DNA of 64,000 bases from Cruorifilaria tuberocauda (taxonomy: Eukaryota; Nematoda; Chromadorea; Rhabditida; Onchocercidae), in the NCBI GenBank assembly GCA_013365365.1, contig JABVXU010000097.1, forward strand, positions 62,001 to 126,000, given 5' to 3'. The notes under the pieces are model-generated. The model saw only the letters and a list, made by a program, of their open reading frames with translations, was not told the origin of the DNA and made no database searches. Shown here in pieces: positions 40,200 to 62,469 of the stretch. The position numbers were made by a program, and so were the translations under genes. How positions within the stretch are numbered: position 1 is the first letter of the stretch; the number at the start of each line of letters is the position of its first letter.

Positions 40200-40206
40200 T
40201 TATCCT
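40200..40206 (-). promoter_or_regulatory. Candidate trans-splice acceptor upstream of rpoa-1
   Basis: The minus strand reads CTCTTTTAAG, then GATAA, then the ATG, so an acceptor leaves only 5 nt of leader. The pyrimidine-rich lead-in supports it. Confidence 0.45.
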
Positions 40207-41333
40207 TAAAAGAGATGAGAAATAAAAGTTGAAATACAGTAAAAGTTAAAACATCAACAGCACGCAAAACAACTCTCTTCAAACATTCCGTCTGTACTTA
40301 TAAATCATCTATAATGTCAGTCAAGCAAAAAGTGTGGAATTTAGATTTCTATAACAAGAAGGTACCGAACTAGTAAAATCAGTCAGTCATAGCGCCTTTT
40401 GCTTGTATAACTTGTACATGAATTATAATATTGAAAAAACATGGAGACTTATGTTGAACTAACTCAAACTGTCGTATGACTGTAGGAGGATCGTCCAAGC
40501 CTTCTGTAAAAACAGTTATAAACAACCAAACTTTTTTTGCATGCAGTAATGACCCCTTCAGCTTTTCGTCTCTCATCATTTCCTTAGCTATTACACAATA
40601 TCCCTTCTAAAACATAACGGAGGAGGAATCTCGTTTCATTTAAATCTTTATCTTGAGAATGGTTTGTTGCATTGCGCGTATCACTAAATGGACAGAATGG
40701 TCGTGCATCCGTTAACAATTTTTGCAAATTGTGTCTGAAGGCGTGGTTTGATGTCGGTTTGCCAGAACATCCAGGGAGTGTTTTGGTTTGAAGATGTGGT
40801 TGTTTTGGTAAATTAGCGAGTCATTTCAATTCACCAAGTCGTAGAGGGCTTCTCGAGGAGGGATTTATGGAAAAAGGAAGATAACTGGAGATCATTAGAA
40901 GTGAAGAAAAGCTTATTGTTTCGCCTGCTGATGCATCGGTAGAAGAAATACATCTGTTTAGTGATCAGTTTCTGAAGAAAGCTTTATAATTGCCAAAATT
41001 ATTGGCATATGTATTTTAGGATAAGTTTACAGAACAATAATGTATTGATTGTAATCACCACAATAATGATAATTCGAAGCAAAAGTAAGGCCATGAAAAA
41101 TGACTCGGGAAAATACATAAATTTTGGCATTTAAAAATTATCAAGAAATAAGGACGCTACTGATATTTTAATTCTGATAGCATTGATGCTATTAGAATTA
41201 AAAATTTTTTTTAAATACTACAAATGTTAGTGCTTTCTTATAATAAGGTATAGAGCTTTACTACTTTAGAAATATCTCCTCTAGCTTCTATTCTTAGTTA
41301 AGGAAACTGGGTCGGGCGACATCGATATATGAA
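40207..41333. other. Region between rpoa-1 and the unknown minus-strand gene; possible small exons
   Basis: No gene could be modelled, but three stretches look coding. On the plus strand, about 40662-40799 is open for roughly 45 codons (it contains NGRASVNNFCKLCLKAWFDV), and about 40888-40989 is open (EKLIVSPADASVEEIHLFSD) with a stop at 40987-40989. On the minus strand, 40379-40579 is open for 66 codons and contains GLDDPPTVIRQFELVQHKSP. None resembles a known family and none could be joined with compatible phases. One short gene on either strand is possible. Confidence 0.3.
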
Positions 41334-44218
41334 TTACTCAGAAATGCTTGAAGCATTATCCGTACGAATGGAATTGTAGTAGCTTCTTGGAAATTTAGGA
41401 ATAATATCCATCATTTCCAAGACCATTTGTCGAAAATTAACCGGTGGCAATAATGCATATGGACTAGCCGATGCCGCAACAATAAATTCACGAGAATATA
41501 TGATGTGAGCGTCCAAATGGCCGTCTTGACGGCGTCGGGTAACAATTTTGCTGCCACCAGTGGGATCAGCGTTTATTACACTGACCTGCAGACAAAATGA
41601 AACTAGAAATGGTTAGTTAAGCTCAGTTTCCTATCAACAGGTTAGAAGGTAGCCTTCATTGAATGAATGGTTTTGAGAAATCGACCGATAATATTAATCT
41701 GATAGTACTATTAAGCACTTATCGTCTATTTTCATGCTGATCATTACGGAAACATACAATTTTTCCCGCAAATTGTGAATTGTTTACGAGTGAATGGCTA
41801 ATTCGCTGATGCGGTGGCCAAATTGGACTCAGTTCACGAATACGATGTGGTCGTCGATGACGAAAATGCTCGTCATAGCTGTAGGCAAGCTGGAATAAAT
41901 TAATATTATCGATAACGCGCCCTTTGTTCACTTTTTTAAGCCAGCAAGAAGAAAGCATTTTATAGCGAGTTCTGAAATTTATACAAATTGTGAGAAAGCT
42001 AACACTGTTGGATACAATGGAAGGTTGCGATGGTAATGGTGAAAGCACAAATCCATGACTCAATAATCAGCTTGTCACAGACATCGGCGGCGCCGTATTC
42101 ATTCTGTTTGAAGTAACTGAAAAACCAGATAAAGTGTAATTCAGAATTTGAAATAATCGGTCCACTTCACAGAGATAAATCTAAATGACAAAATTTTTAT
42201 GTCGGAAATTGGATATTAAAAATGTTAACTTCTGTAAAAACCGACAGTTCTAACACTCAGTCATGCATATTTATATAAAGCAATTCTATTCATAGCTGAT
42301 AATTTATTTAGCTAAATGTTGTGGAGACGTTACCTTATCAACCGGTCAACATCTAACACTGCTGAGAAATCGTTTACAAGATCTTGATAAATAGTCTAAT
42401 TCGCGTATCATAAATATTCAAATGCTAATAAATGGATTTCGGAATCAGAAAATTTGCCTAATTTTGTTTGCAAATGTTCGTCGTAGGAAGTTCAATTGTA
42501 GATCTTAGAAATGCAAGCGTTGAAAATAAAAGCGACTGAATAATTACGAATTTCAGAGCTCCTCAATTAATCTGTTTGCCAATTCTTTGATTTAATATCT
42601 ATTTAGCATATACCATAGTATTTCATTTTTATTTTAATTATTCCAAAATTTAAATTATATACTCAGTTCACAAAAAAACATGCGGCGAAAGATACAGCTA
42701 AAGACACAGAGCAATTTAGTCTCAACATTAAATTTGTCTCAGAAGCTAATAAGGTGGACTTAAACTGTTGAAATTAGTTGAAATAGTTTCAACTCTACAT
42801 TACTCAAGTGATAAAAATCGGAATTAAAAACCTACGCAGTACGCTAAAGAAGCAAAAGGTTAACTATTAATAAAATCGGACCCAATCAGGGTACTCCATT
42901 TCTGTCCACTACAAATATTGACTTCAGAAAGAATAAAGTCAGCCTGTAGAAATATTTGAAATAAAGAAATGAACCAGAAAACAGGAAGAATTGTTTCTGA
43001 CTGAATGTTTCTGCTCATCATATCTGTTATAATTTTAAAATTAAATACATTGGAAATACATACACAGATCAAAAATTATTGAAATCATTTAACTTGATAT
43101 TTAGAAGTAAAGTTCAAATTATTTCATCTTCTTTCACATTAGACTGCCAATGGCCATAATTTCACTATTTCCGGTATTTTTATTAGATGTATTTTAATCT
43201 ATTTCAATTTTCTTGAAAACTATTCTATTTAATTAAGATGAATTGAATCAAGCTAAATAGTAGACATCCGGAGTTCAAAATGCAAGAGGGATTTTATGAA
43301 GGATCGAAAATATAATATGGCATGTAACTTGAAGTATTTTCAGTTCGCAATTCAGTAATTTGCGAGATTCAATTATTTAGCCTCATCAAAACATACAAGA
43401 ATTCTACTATATAGCAAAGGGAAAGTGAACAAAGCTATATTCGGAAAATTCAGGTCGTTCTCCTACTCAATTGATACAGTTATTTCATTTTAAAGGAAGA
43501 CAAAAAGCGTATTTAACATGTGCGCAACAAAATATGCTTGACAGAGCCAAGTGGTTATCTTCAGTGCTGTTATGGCACTATAAATTGTTGTACAGACTTC
43601 TGCGAAATTATAGTTTAACTGATTACTTGACTAGAAAAAAGAGTTTTAATTATAAAATTACGGGCAAGTTCTTTTTAGGTTTCTAAATTTCTGGAAGACT
43701 CAAGGATCCGTTTATAATTTTACAATCATTCTAGATGCGGTTTATATCTATGCCACCGCTGATTTTGCCATTATTTCAGTGAGCAATATCAATTAGAAAT
43801 CTTATCATTATAAATTTTAACATTAGTCTTCAACTATTCAGTTACATGCGACTTTGTGATAATTCAGGACGTTTGAAACTTTATCCAAATACGAAATTTT
43901 GTAAGATATATTATCAACAAAAATAGTCTTCCAATGTAATAGTTAAAAAAAACTTTTGAATAACAGATATTTTAAGACAGTCAATCGTACAATCGTTTAA
44001 TAACCAACACGTCATTTTCAATATTCACTAAGAAATAGTAATTGAATACAAGTAGCAGTGGTAAAGAAAAATGACAAAATTAAAATGCTAATAAATATGC
44101 AGATGATTCTAATAAAAGAATGAAAAGTTAATTTTGATATCACTTTACTAATCAGTCGCTTACTAGGACTAACGAGGTTTACGTGTTCGTTTTGCAACAG
44201 CTTTTTCAATCGATCCAT
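41334..44218 (-). CDS. Unrecognised multi-exon gene
   Basis: The last two exons are well supported. 41889-41758 begins LAYSYDEHFRHRRPHRIREL and ends at a consensus GTATGT donor. 41585-41334 begins VSVINADPTGGSKIVTRR and ends with a TAA. A phase-compatible chain continues upstream through 41971-41932, 42164-42006 (containing KQNEYGAADVCDKLIIESW) and 42382-42334 (LVNDFSAVLDVDRLI). A likely first exon is 44218-44144 (MDRLKKLLQNEHVNLVSPSK), which ends at a GT donor in phase 0. Further minus-strand open stretches (about 43643-43483 and 42946-42870) may be internal exons, but I could not join them. The visible protein is soluble-looking, helical at its N-terminal end and His/Arg-rich in the middle. 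I do not recognise the family. Its 5' end faces that of the transporter gene, about 0.9 kb away. Confidence 0.5.
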
Positions 44219-45114
44219 ATCTCATTGTATATTTTCAATAATTTCATTGAAAATTAATCAATTTTTATGAATTTACAACAGATTGGAATCGCTTTTCTGT
44301 CCCTCCACACTGCAAACTTTTAAATTTTCAATTTATTTGACACTGACTTTTTCACCTATACCACTGAGTGACGTCAGACCTACAAGCCAGGCAAATTCAA
44401 ATTTTGCAACTTGCTAACAACAACTTGAAAAAAATATTTCATGAAAAATTGTCATAAACAAAATACATAGTAATTGTAATGTATAAAATGTCTTTTAATT
44501 AATAAGAAAAAGATAATGAAATAAGAAAAAAGACATTGTCGTCTGGGAAATCTCAATATATATTACTTTTTGCGTACCTCCATTATTTTTCGCAGATTTT
44601 CTAAGGAATTTTAAGCTTCAAACTCTTATGAATAAGATCAAACTTTATACTACTTAGATAAGAAAGAAATGGTATATCTCCAGGGAACGTAAGTAAATAA
44701 CAACTACATATGTAATTAAAATATTAAGGTTAGAGAATCAAAAATACATATAACTTTCCCGGCGAGGTGTAATTTGCCATTGCTCTAAATATTTTAAAAT
44801 TGAAACTACCTTCCTACTTTAAGTTTTCTAATTTTACTGATAAGACGAACGACTTTGTTATTTGAAAGATGGACTGCTAAGTAAGCTTGATACAATTAAC
44901 TTTAGGTTGATTCATTAAAAGAAGAAGGTTAAATGATTGGAGAGTTACTGTTTCATATTTGTTTGCTTATATTATGCTTTTTTTTTCATTTTGAATTTAC
45001 AGATCATTAATGAGCATCGGTTTCTCTTTGCTTTAGCACTGAAGCGTACACAAATTAACTTCATTGTTACGTACTGTTACGTGTATTATGTGGTACCCAA
45101 AACATTAAAATTTC
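44219..45114. other. Probable divergent promoter region
   Basis: This 0.9-kb AT-rich interval separates the presumed 5' end of the unknown minus-strand gene from the start of the plus-strand transporter gene. Short open frames such as 44937-45125 (+) overlap the transporter start in another frame and look spurious. No regulatory motif could be assigned. Confidence 0.4.
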
Positions 45115-48100
45115 ATGGCAGTTGAAACTGGAACTACTGAAAATAAATCGATAGAGGCGTCATCGTCAACAGAGGCAGTCAGTAAAGAAAGCAAGAAGGC
45201 TTGTTGATTTCATGACTTTCTTGTACTTCACTGATCGTTTACTGTATTCCGTCCTTTTCACTGATGTATTTGGACAACTACCATATTCAATGGTACTAGT
45301 GATAAATTTGAGAGCTTAATCTCTGTTCTATAATCATAATAATATAATTAATAAATTTTAGTATCAATTAAGAGCCAAGAGTGATGGTACCACTGCAAAG
45401 GCATCAAATTCAGAGGTGTGTTGAACTTTTTTTTCAAGAATGCTAAACACAAACACTATTCTAAAAACCAATGTAAAGGTCTTTATTTGCTGTCTTTGCT
45501 AATAAATGCCAATAATTTTAAATGATTTCAATTGCATCTTGTCAGACTATTAACATTCAAATATATAGCAAATTCTATTAAAGCGCTGCGTAGCAAGCAT
45601 ATCAAAAATTTGGATATTCTTTATGAATAAACGAATTTCACTACTTATTAACAGCCTGTTTTTTAAAAAGCTAACTAAATGACAGTGATTAGTAGTGGAC
45701 TGAGACGTTTGTTCTTTTGAAATTCATTTGATAACTTTGCTTATATGCTTATATGTAAATCAAACATCAAACTTCCTGAAAATGAGACTTAAGTTGAAAG
45801 AGTGATTCCGAAATTTTAAAAATTCACGTTAAAATTTCAAGATTGAATCTGGGATAAGTTCAAGTGGACAGCAAAAGGGAATTGGTTGGTTTGTGGCTTC
45901 GATGTTCATTTTAGGCGATTTAGTCGGCGGTGGCGTTGTTGCAATGCCTGTTGCATTTGCTCAGACAGGTTTTGCTTCAGCACAATCAAAAATTTTTGCA
46001 ACTTTGTTTTTAGGCGTCTTTGTCTTTTTTCATAGATAATTCGAGAGATCCCTAGATTTTTTAAAATTATTTAGATAGGCTTATCCCAAATTTTAAAAAT
46101 AATCGAAAAGAAAAAATGTTCGTTGAAAATATTCATCAATGAGTATTTGCTGTCAAATTTTCGAGAATATTCAAGTAACAAAACAATTAAGAAGTAATTT
46201 ATTCGCTAGATAAATAAGTGATGATAGCTGAAACCTCAGGAAATTTCACATCCATAGATTAGCAACAAATCATTAATTTAACACCTTCAACAAACTTAAG
46301 AACAATTATTCAGGATTCGTACTTGGCATACTGTTTATGATAATCATATGTGCAATTTTTGTAACTACTGGTTGGCTCCTTGCTGACACGTGGGAAATTA
46401 TGCGTGAACGATGGCCGGAATATCGTAAACATTGTCGGAAACCGTTCCCGGAAATGGCTTTACGAAGCATGGGAAAGCAATCGGAGTTTGTGCTAATTCT
46501 TCTTTTTGATTAATTAATTTTCAAAAAATTTATATTTTTAATTTTACATCTGATTATTCGAAAATTTTTTTTATTCCAAAATTTTCTGGCAATTTTTTTA
46601 AAATCACTTTTGTTGTTACTTTTCTTTTTTTGCCCTCTTGACATTTTTCTCTGTTCAGAATTATCACCATGATTACTGTCTATTTAACTTTATTCGGTGC
46701 CACTGTGGTCTACATACTTCTTTCCTCCAAAATAATCCAAAAATTTATGGCCAATTTCAATGCAAATTTTAATTTTTGCTTGCTTCTTTTTCTCGTTACT
46801 ATATCTATATTACCTATTACATTTCTTAAATCACCAGCTGATTTCTGGTAAGTTTTTTTCCTTTCCAACTTCTTTCTATATCTATCTATGGCATTTATAA
46901 ATTTCTAGGCTTCCTTTCACTCAACAAATTAATGGCCTAATCTTTTTTTGATTTGCTTGATCGGGAAATGATCTTCTAAATAAATATTTGTCTTGCGAGC
47001 GTTTTTAGGTCAAATTGTAAAAAGAATTCTAAACAGCTGTTTCTGAATCTATTATTCATTTTCAGGTGGGCAATCATTCTTGCTGTTGTTTGCACTGTTA
47101 TAACAATTATTACAATATTCGTCGGTATTAGTTTGGATTTTAATGATTGTTACTATGAAGCTCAATATTCGACTATCTCAATTGATGCCATTCTTGGATT
47201 AGGCATTTTCCTATTTGCTTTCAATGGACATCAAGTCTTCCCAACTGTACAAAATGATATGCGTAATCCGACTGATTTCAAAAAATCAGTCTTGATTGGA
47301 TTCGTCTGTTAGTTTTATTTAAGATTGTTTCCCAGGAGATTTTTTTGCAAAAATTTTGGAAATTTAGACCATAAACAGTTGCGTGATCGCATTATGCAAC
47401 ATTTGCAGCTGCTTTTGAAATTAGCAAAAAATAAACTGAAAATCATAGCTACAATATTTAAATTCCTCATTATTTCCATTTCAGGAGTCTACCTTTATTA
47501 ATATATCATTTAAGTTGAAATTAAGATGCTTGAATTCTAGTTGTGGCATTACTTTATATGCCTTTATCCGTCTATGCGTTCCTCGTATATGGTGTAAGTA
47601 TGGCAAACTCAGTGATAGATTCAGTTCAAACAGCCTGGATCCGTCACGTTGCTGATTTATTCTTAGCGATACATTGTATTCTTGCTATCATTATCACTAT
47701 AAATCCGATCAACCTGCAATTGGAAGATACTCTTAATATCCCACAAAGTTAGCCGCTTTTCCGGAATAATTCAAAACTCTCCTTCAAATTTTGATAAAAA
47801 ATAAAAATTAAAGAACATGAATTACCATCTATTCATATCACTGCAGTAATGGAAAATCGTCTTACAATACTGCATTTAATCAACATTATATTACCAAGAT
47901 TCTAACCAAAATATATAGCCTAAATTTGCAACAACATTAGATTCTTTATCTCAATTCAATTTGATCTATTAAAGAATTCTGCTTCAAACGAGTGGTGGTT
48001 CGCACAAGCTTACTCTTCACAGCACTATTTGTCAGTCTATCTCTTCCGAATTTCGGTTCTGTAATGAATTTGTTCGGAAGTACCACAGTACCATGTACAT

Positions 48101-48920
48101 GTGTTGTTTTACCAACCTTATATAATATTTATATTAAAGCTGCTATCTATGATAAAACAAATAATGCATGGATTATACCAACATTTCGCGAGTATGCCTT
48201 TCTTTACATAACCAGCGTAAACTTTTATTTGCTATTAAAATTATAAACAGTATTAATTCAGCCATCGATTATTGCAGTGTTTTATCACTTCACTAAAAAC
48301 TTTTTGCAGAAAATAGTACCCAAAAATTAAAATTGTAAAATTTTAGAGTGCTACAAAAGACGTCGAAAGTTTTGCTTTCAATTTCAATATTCATAAATGG
48401 TATGTTTAAATAAAATAAATTTTTCAATATTGTAGGAAAGACAGACATATTCGTAACCGGACACACTTCTACTGCGTAGAATCATCATCACGAAATCATG
48501 ACGGAGATTGCAAAAAATATAACTGTCAGTTTGTTGAGAGGAAATCATCTGTCATTTCAGTTTAATTTCATTAAAATCAAACTTTCAATCAGTTAAATAT
48601 AATTCAATTTTACAGTTGTCACTGTAATTTGTTCCGTGATCGCTACTGTATTATCTGTTAAAGAAATATTAGGAGTGCGATTCACTCCACCATGTTATGT
48701 TCTACCATTTCTTACCAGTAAGAATAGAACTCAGCTAGATGCTGATATGTTCAACTGTTGTGGATTGTTTGCGAATATTTCCAAATTCAATTATCAGTGT
48801 GACATCCGATCGTATGCGATTATTTTATTCTTTCAATTTAAATCTTATCTTGCATACTCTCATTCATATATTTATGAACAAGCTTCTATAATCACAGTGA
48901 TATATGTAAATTATCAGTGA
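45115..48920 (+). CDS. AAAP-family amino-acid transporter (SLC36/SLC32-like)
   Basis: Proposed exons: 45115-45177, 45362-45415, 45842-45968, 46314-46485, 46659-46847, 47066-47307, 47541-47747, 47975-48191, 48436-48524 and 48616-48920, up to 554 residues. A hydrophilic Ser/Thr/Glu-rich N-terminus precedes a chain of membrane spans. The first has the family signature ([20 protein letters not shown]), followed by [20 protein letters not shown], a span with [18 protein letters not shown], then [20 protein letters not shown] and a final PPCYVLPFL. These match the Aa_trans (AAAP) family of proton-coupled or vesicular amino-acid transporters; the substrate cannot be read from sequence. Ends are less certain. 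Exon 1 is placed by phase and uses a modest GTCAGT donor. The last exon reads through to 48920, but a donor at 48717 could shorten the tail. Confidence 0.78.
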
Positions 48921-49263
48921 TATATGTATTTGCACATTCAACTGCAACTACAATCAGTTTTTTATATGAATTACGATTGGTGTATTGAACAATTCTTATG
49001 AGCATCGAGCTCCTTCAATTTCTGTTTTCGAACTGATATAATTTTCAGTTGAAAGTGAAATGCTACGAATATTTACTTAAATGCATCGGCTGTCAAGATT
49101 ATGAGCATATAATTACAAAAAGCAAAAAAACGATGAATTCTTAAAATTTACTATATCTTTCATTGGCTTGTACCAGTAAGTAGTATCGAAAAACAATTCA
49201 TATACTTTATTATATGAGGGAAAAGCATGAATGCATTCTAGAAATTTATGGATATATTATTAT

Positions 49264-49292
49264 TAATGATCACATTATTAATGTGATCATTA
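49264..49292. repeat. Perfect 13-bp palindrome
   Basis: TAATGATCACATT (49264-49276) and AATGTGATCATTA (49280-49292) are exact reverse complements with a 3-nt loop. A direct repeat of CTATTTTTAATGG follows immediately. It stands alone in the intergenic region. Confidence 0.7.
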
Positions 49293-52200
49293 CTATTTTT
49301 AATGGGCTATTTTTAATGGACAATCTTAAATTTAATTAAATGATGGATAAATCCTTGTACTTCAATCAAAGCTTTTTGTTTTATAGCTTGACCACATTTC
49401 GTTCTTTGCATTGCGATTGGTAATCGTTTCAGTCTTCTAAATCTGGTGCTTTTCTACGATTTAACAAATGTTGTTATACATTCTGTTTAAATTTTATTCG
49501 CAATCTACAATTCTTCTTTTTGAAATCAATTAGATAGGGAAAAATAAAAAATTAGCCATACATACTATTACTGCGACCAATCAAGCGTCCTAAGATCAAT
49601 TTTAGACAAAATCTAAAAATTGATTGAGAAAAATGTTGCGCTAGAAAAAAATATTTCCGACTAAAAACTGGTTCTTAAAAATTACCAAAACAACCAAAGA
49701 AAGCTTTTCATTAATTTTTTGCAAGGTAAACTACGAGAAACTTGTCCTTCTCATTGTTTGTTAAAAAAGTATATAAAAAATTGATATTTCGGTTAAAAAT
49801 TTAAGATTAGAATAAATCTAGGTTATTTTGTAAAATCATTTGCTCAAAGTATCAGGTTTCATTTATGATATATTTACGATTAAAAATTATCCTAATCAAT
49901 GTTTTGTTTATTCGATTCAGTACCATTGAGAGAAGTCTAAATAATTTCATCTTACAAATACTTTTTACAGAATCTTTCCAAAAATCAGAATAAAAGAAAA
50001 TATTGTAGGTTAATCATGCGAGTGGAAATGAATATTTCTATCAATAGATAAATGCTTCCGTAAGGTTGAAATTTTATTCAAATGAAATATTTTAATATAA
50101 ATGCTGGAGCATACAAATTATGATTTTACGTTTAAGCAAAAACTAAATTAGTTTCATTTCTACCATTAAATGGTGTGATTGTAGATTTTTATAAATGGGT
50201 TCAACATTGGTATAAATAAACTGATAGCATCTTATCATGTCGAGCAACAACAAGATATATTTATCTTTGACTTTATTCTTCTCACATCAGCGCATTACTT
50301 AGGTCCTTATGCACCACAAGTATTTTTTGCAAAAAGTAAAATGATTGTTGAACTAAAGTGGGAGCGAGTAGCTTGAATGAAAATACCTCATGAACTCATA
50401 AACAGTATGCAATGCTCAAATACAGCATCGATCATTTTTCTTTCATATCATGAGCATCATTGCGATTGTTTTTGCAAACTACTGAACCATTTCTTAATTG
50501 TCGATCTTTAAATGCTCACGCAATTTATCCCTCTTGTAAATGATTTTAAATATGTCATCTAAAGAGATCCATGATTAATAATGTGATCCAAGAAGTAAAG
50601 TATGAATGAAGCATTAGAGAAAGGGGCTAATGACTGAAGTTAGCTCAAAGTGGAGTGAACTTCATTTCCTTCTTATTGATCTGCATTATTTGTATATAAT
50701 TAAGGATAATATTACTATTTTCTTAGATAGATTTCTTCACTGTCAATTTTTTTATTTTATTACTGATACATTACCAAGTTCTAAATTGTCGTTTTTATTT
50801 ATCATTTGAATTATCGTTTTCCTTGAAAAGGAAGTCCTAAAGACTCAAAATAAATGAAAACTGTCGAAATCAAACAGCAAAACCGAATTCTTTTTTAAGA
50901 GATATATCAATCAAAATTTTCATTTGTGCAATAATTTTGCATTTTGCCTATGTAACTTATTTTGATGCATACTATTGCACATATTTTGACATATATGTGA
51001 CATATTTTTGATATAAGCATTAATAAATGAGTAATCTGATGTTGAAATTTATTCCTGCTTTATTTCTGCGAGTTGCAAATCTACTAACCTTATAAATCTG
51101 AAAACTATAAAAAGAAACTAGAAGAAATATGAAAATTTTATAGTATGAAACTTCCATGCAAGTAACCTACAGAAATATACCAACAAGCCGCATTATCTAG
51201 AAATTATGCGTATTATCACTCTCTCTGATCGCCATTGCTCAATAATGGAGTTATCACGCTATTTCACCATTATTCGATAAATTGCCATACTATTCCATCA
51301 TCATTCTTCTATTCATGGGAGGTTTAATGTTTCTGTTTCTCATTTGCATGATCTGTCCGAGCATCAATAAAAGATACGCTTGATAATTCATTGGAAATTT
51401 ACTTTGAAATTATATTGTGTTGTCATAAACTTCAATTTTATGGTACTGATGGACATATCATTGGAATCGATTTTTTTTTAAATATTTTTGCTTAAAATTA
51501 CGCAAGCATAAACTTCTGATTATTAATCAATCTCAGTTTTTTATTTCTTATAAGATCGTAGGGCAAACAACTTGAAAAAACGTCTACTTCTGCTTTTTAC
51601 TGAATTGATTAGAAATTAAATGTCGAATATTATAAAAAACAAAATGATTTCCAGACATTAAATTATACAAACCCTTTTGCTAAAGTGCTGCAAAATGCTG
51701 AAAATAAAAACTACGAATAAAGATAAATTACTACAGAATTCTGCAAATAATAAATTTAAGATTTCATTTGATTGTTATGCTCCATAAAATTTTTTTGTCA
51801 TTCTATCTGAGTAATTTTGGAACACGAAAAAATTAATGTCAGCGCCATATGATTTCTTATTCGTCACATGATTTTCCTAAATTTGTAAAACGAATAAAAA
51901 AGTTCATTTTTTTGTTTTTCGAAGTGTTTATGTTCATCATTTATTTCTGCTTATAACGTCGAAAAAAACCTCTACCTATGCGAAGCTCTGCTTAACCTTT
52001 CACCCAGCGTGATTCCGATTTTATTCCTTTTACTTTTATCTTCCTCATTTTTTACACTCAAATAACTTAAGTATTTCACATATTTTTTGTGATTGTTTCA
52101 ATTTAGTATTCTATTAAATAAACAGTGGTCATATAGTCCGTAATCGCACGTCTTCACGAACTCGCGATCTCAATCATCGACACACGCACGCCATCTATCA

Positions 52201-52980
52201 TGTATTTTTCAGAACCGAACAAACACACAACCTCTTTTGTGATTATTAGCATGATCACAGTACCCAAATTTATCAATGACCACTTATATGATCGTTAAAA
52301 ATCGATTCTTTCGTAAGATGACATGCGAAGTGCAAGGAGCTTGCAACCAGCATCAATTTCTTACTTTTTGATGGATGAAATGCATCGTTTTGTAGAAAAA
52401 TCATTAATTCTTTTATATTGAACTCTGTGGAAGTTGTTTAACGTTTTTACAAAATTAAAATGCAAATCCTTCAGTGCAGTAGGCTGTAATCCTTGAATTG
52501 AATCAGTCCACGCGATACATGCAACACCAGGCGTTCTTAACGCTCTTCACGATTATTCATTACTTGTTCAGTTTTCTTTTCATTAATTACTATTTCGTTA
52601 TCGTTATTTAACATGTATTTAAATTTCCCTTACTCTCTCAATATAAATCGCCTTGCAATTATTCTGCACTTTCGAATTTTCTCAATACTGGGCAGTCTAG
52701 TGGTTTAAAAAAAATTGAGATTAAGAAAAATATGCTGCGTTAGGAGATCGTTTCTTAATAGAATTGATCCATTAAGAATTCACTTCATATAATGTTTTCG
52801 TATGAAATGAATTTCTAAAAATGAATCGATAGATTTTTAATTCTCACATTTGCTTGTATTTGTAAATAACGGATTTTCTTTTTCATTCTTACCTGCGGAA
52901 ATTTTTTTTAAATAAATTTCAATTATCCTTAAACTGATTTTCATAATTTACATGATTGGCTGCTGAATGAAAATTTAAAC

Positions 52981-52982
52981 AG
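52981..52982 (+). promoter_or_regulatory. Candidate trans-splice acceptor abutting the P-gp start codon
   Basis: The sequence AATTTAAACAG runs directly into ATGGAAG, so the AG touches the start codon. A leader spliced there would supply the whole 5' UTR. A cis-spliced upstream exon is the alternative. Confidence 0.5.

Positions 52983-62469
<9,487 letters not shown>

Larger units (their letters stand above)
48921..52982. other. Long AT-rich intergenic region
   Basis: About 4 kb without any supported open frame. It contains a perfect palindrome at 49264-49292. A locally GC-richer stretch at about 52130-52210 (CGCACG, ACTCGCG and CACGCACGCC segments), about 0.8 kb upstream of the P-gp start, might belong to its promoter. 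No tRNA-like fold, transposase fragment or terminal repeat was seen. Confidence 0.5.

Noticed and set aside
41719..41757. An in-frame stop (ENRR-stop) after the exon at 41889-41758, suggesting a pseudogene
   Set aside because: A consensus GTATGT donor at 41757 lies before the stop, and splicing to the acceptor at 41585 keeps the frame, so the stop is intronic.
43471..43686. A 71-codon plus-strand frame
   Set aside because: The opposite strand is also open here (about 43643-43483) with a pyrimidine-rich acceptor and fits the unknown minus-strand gene better. No plus-strand partner exons exist.
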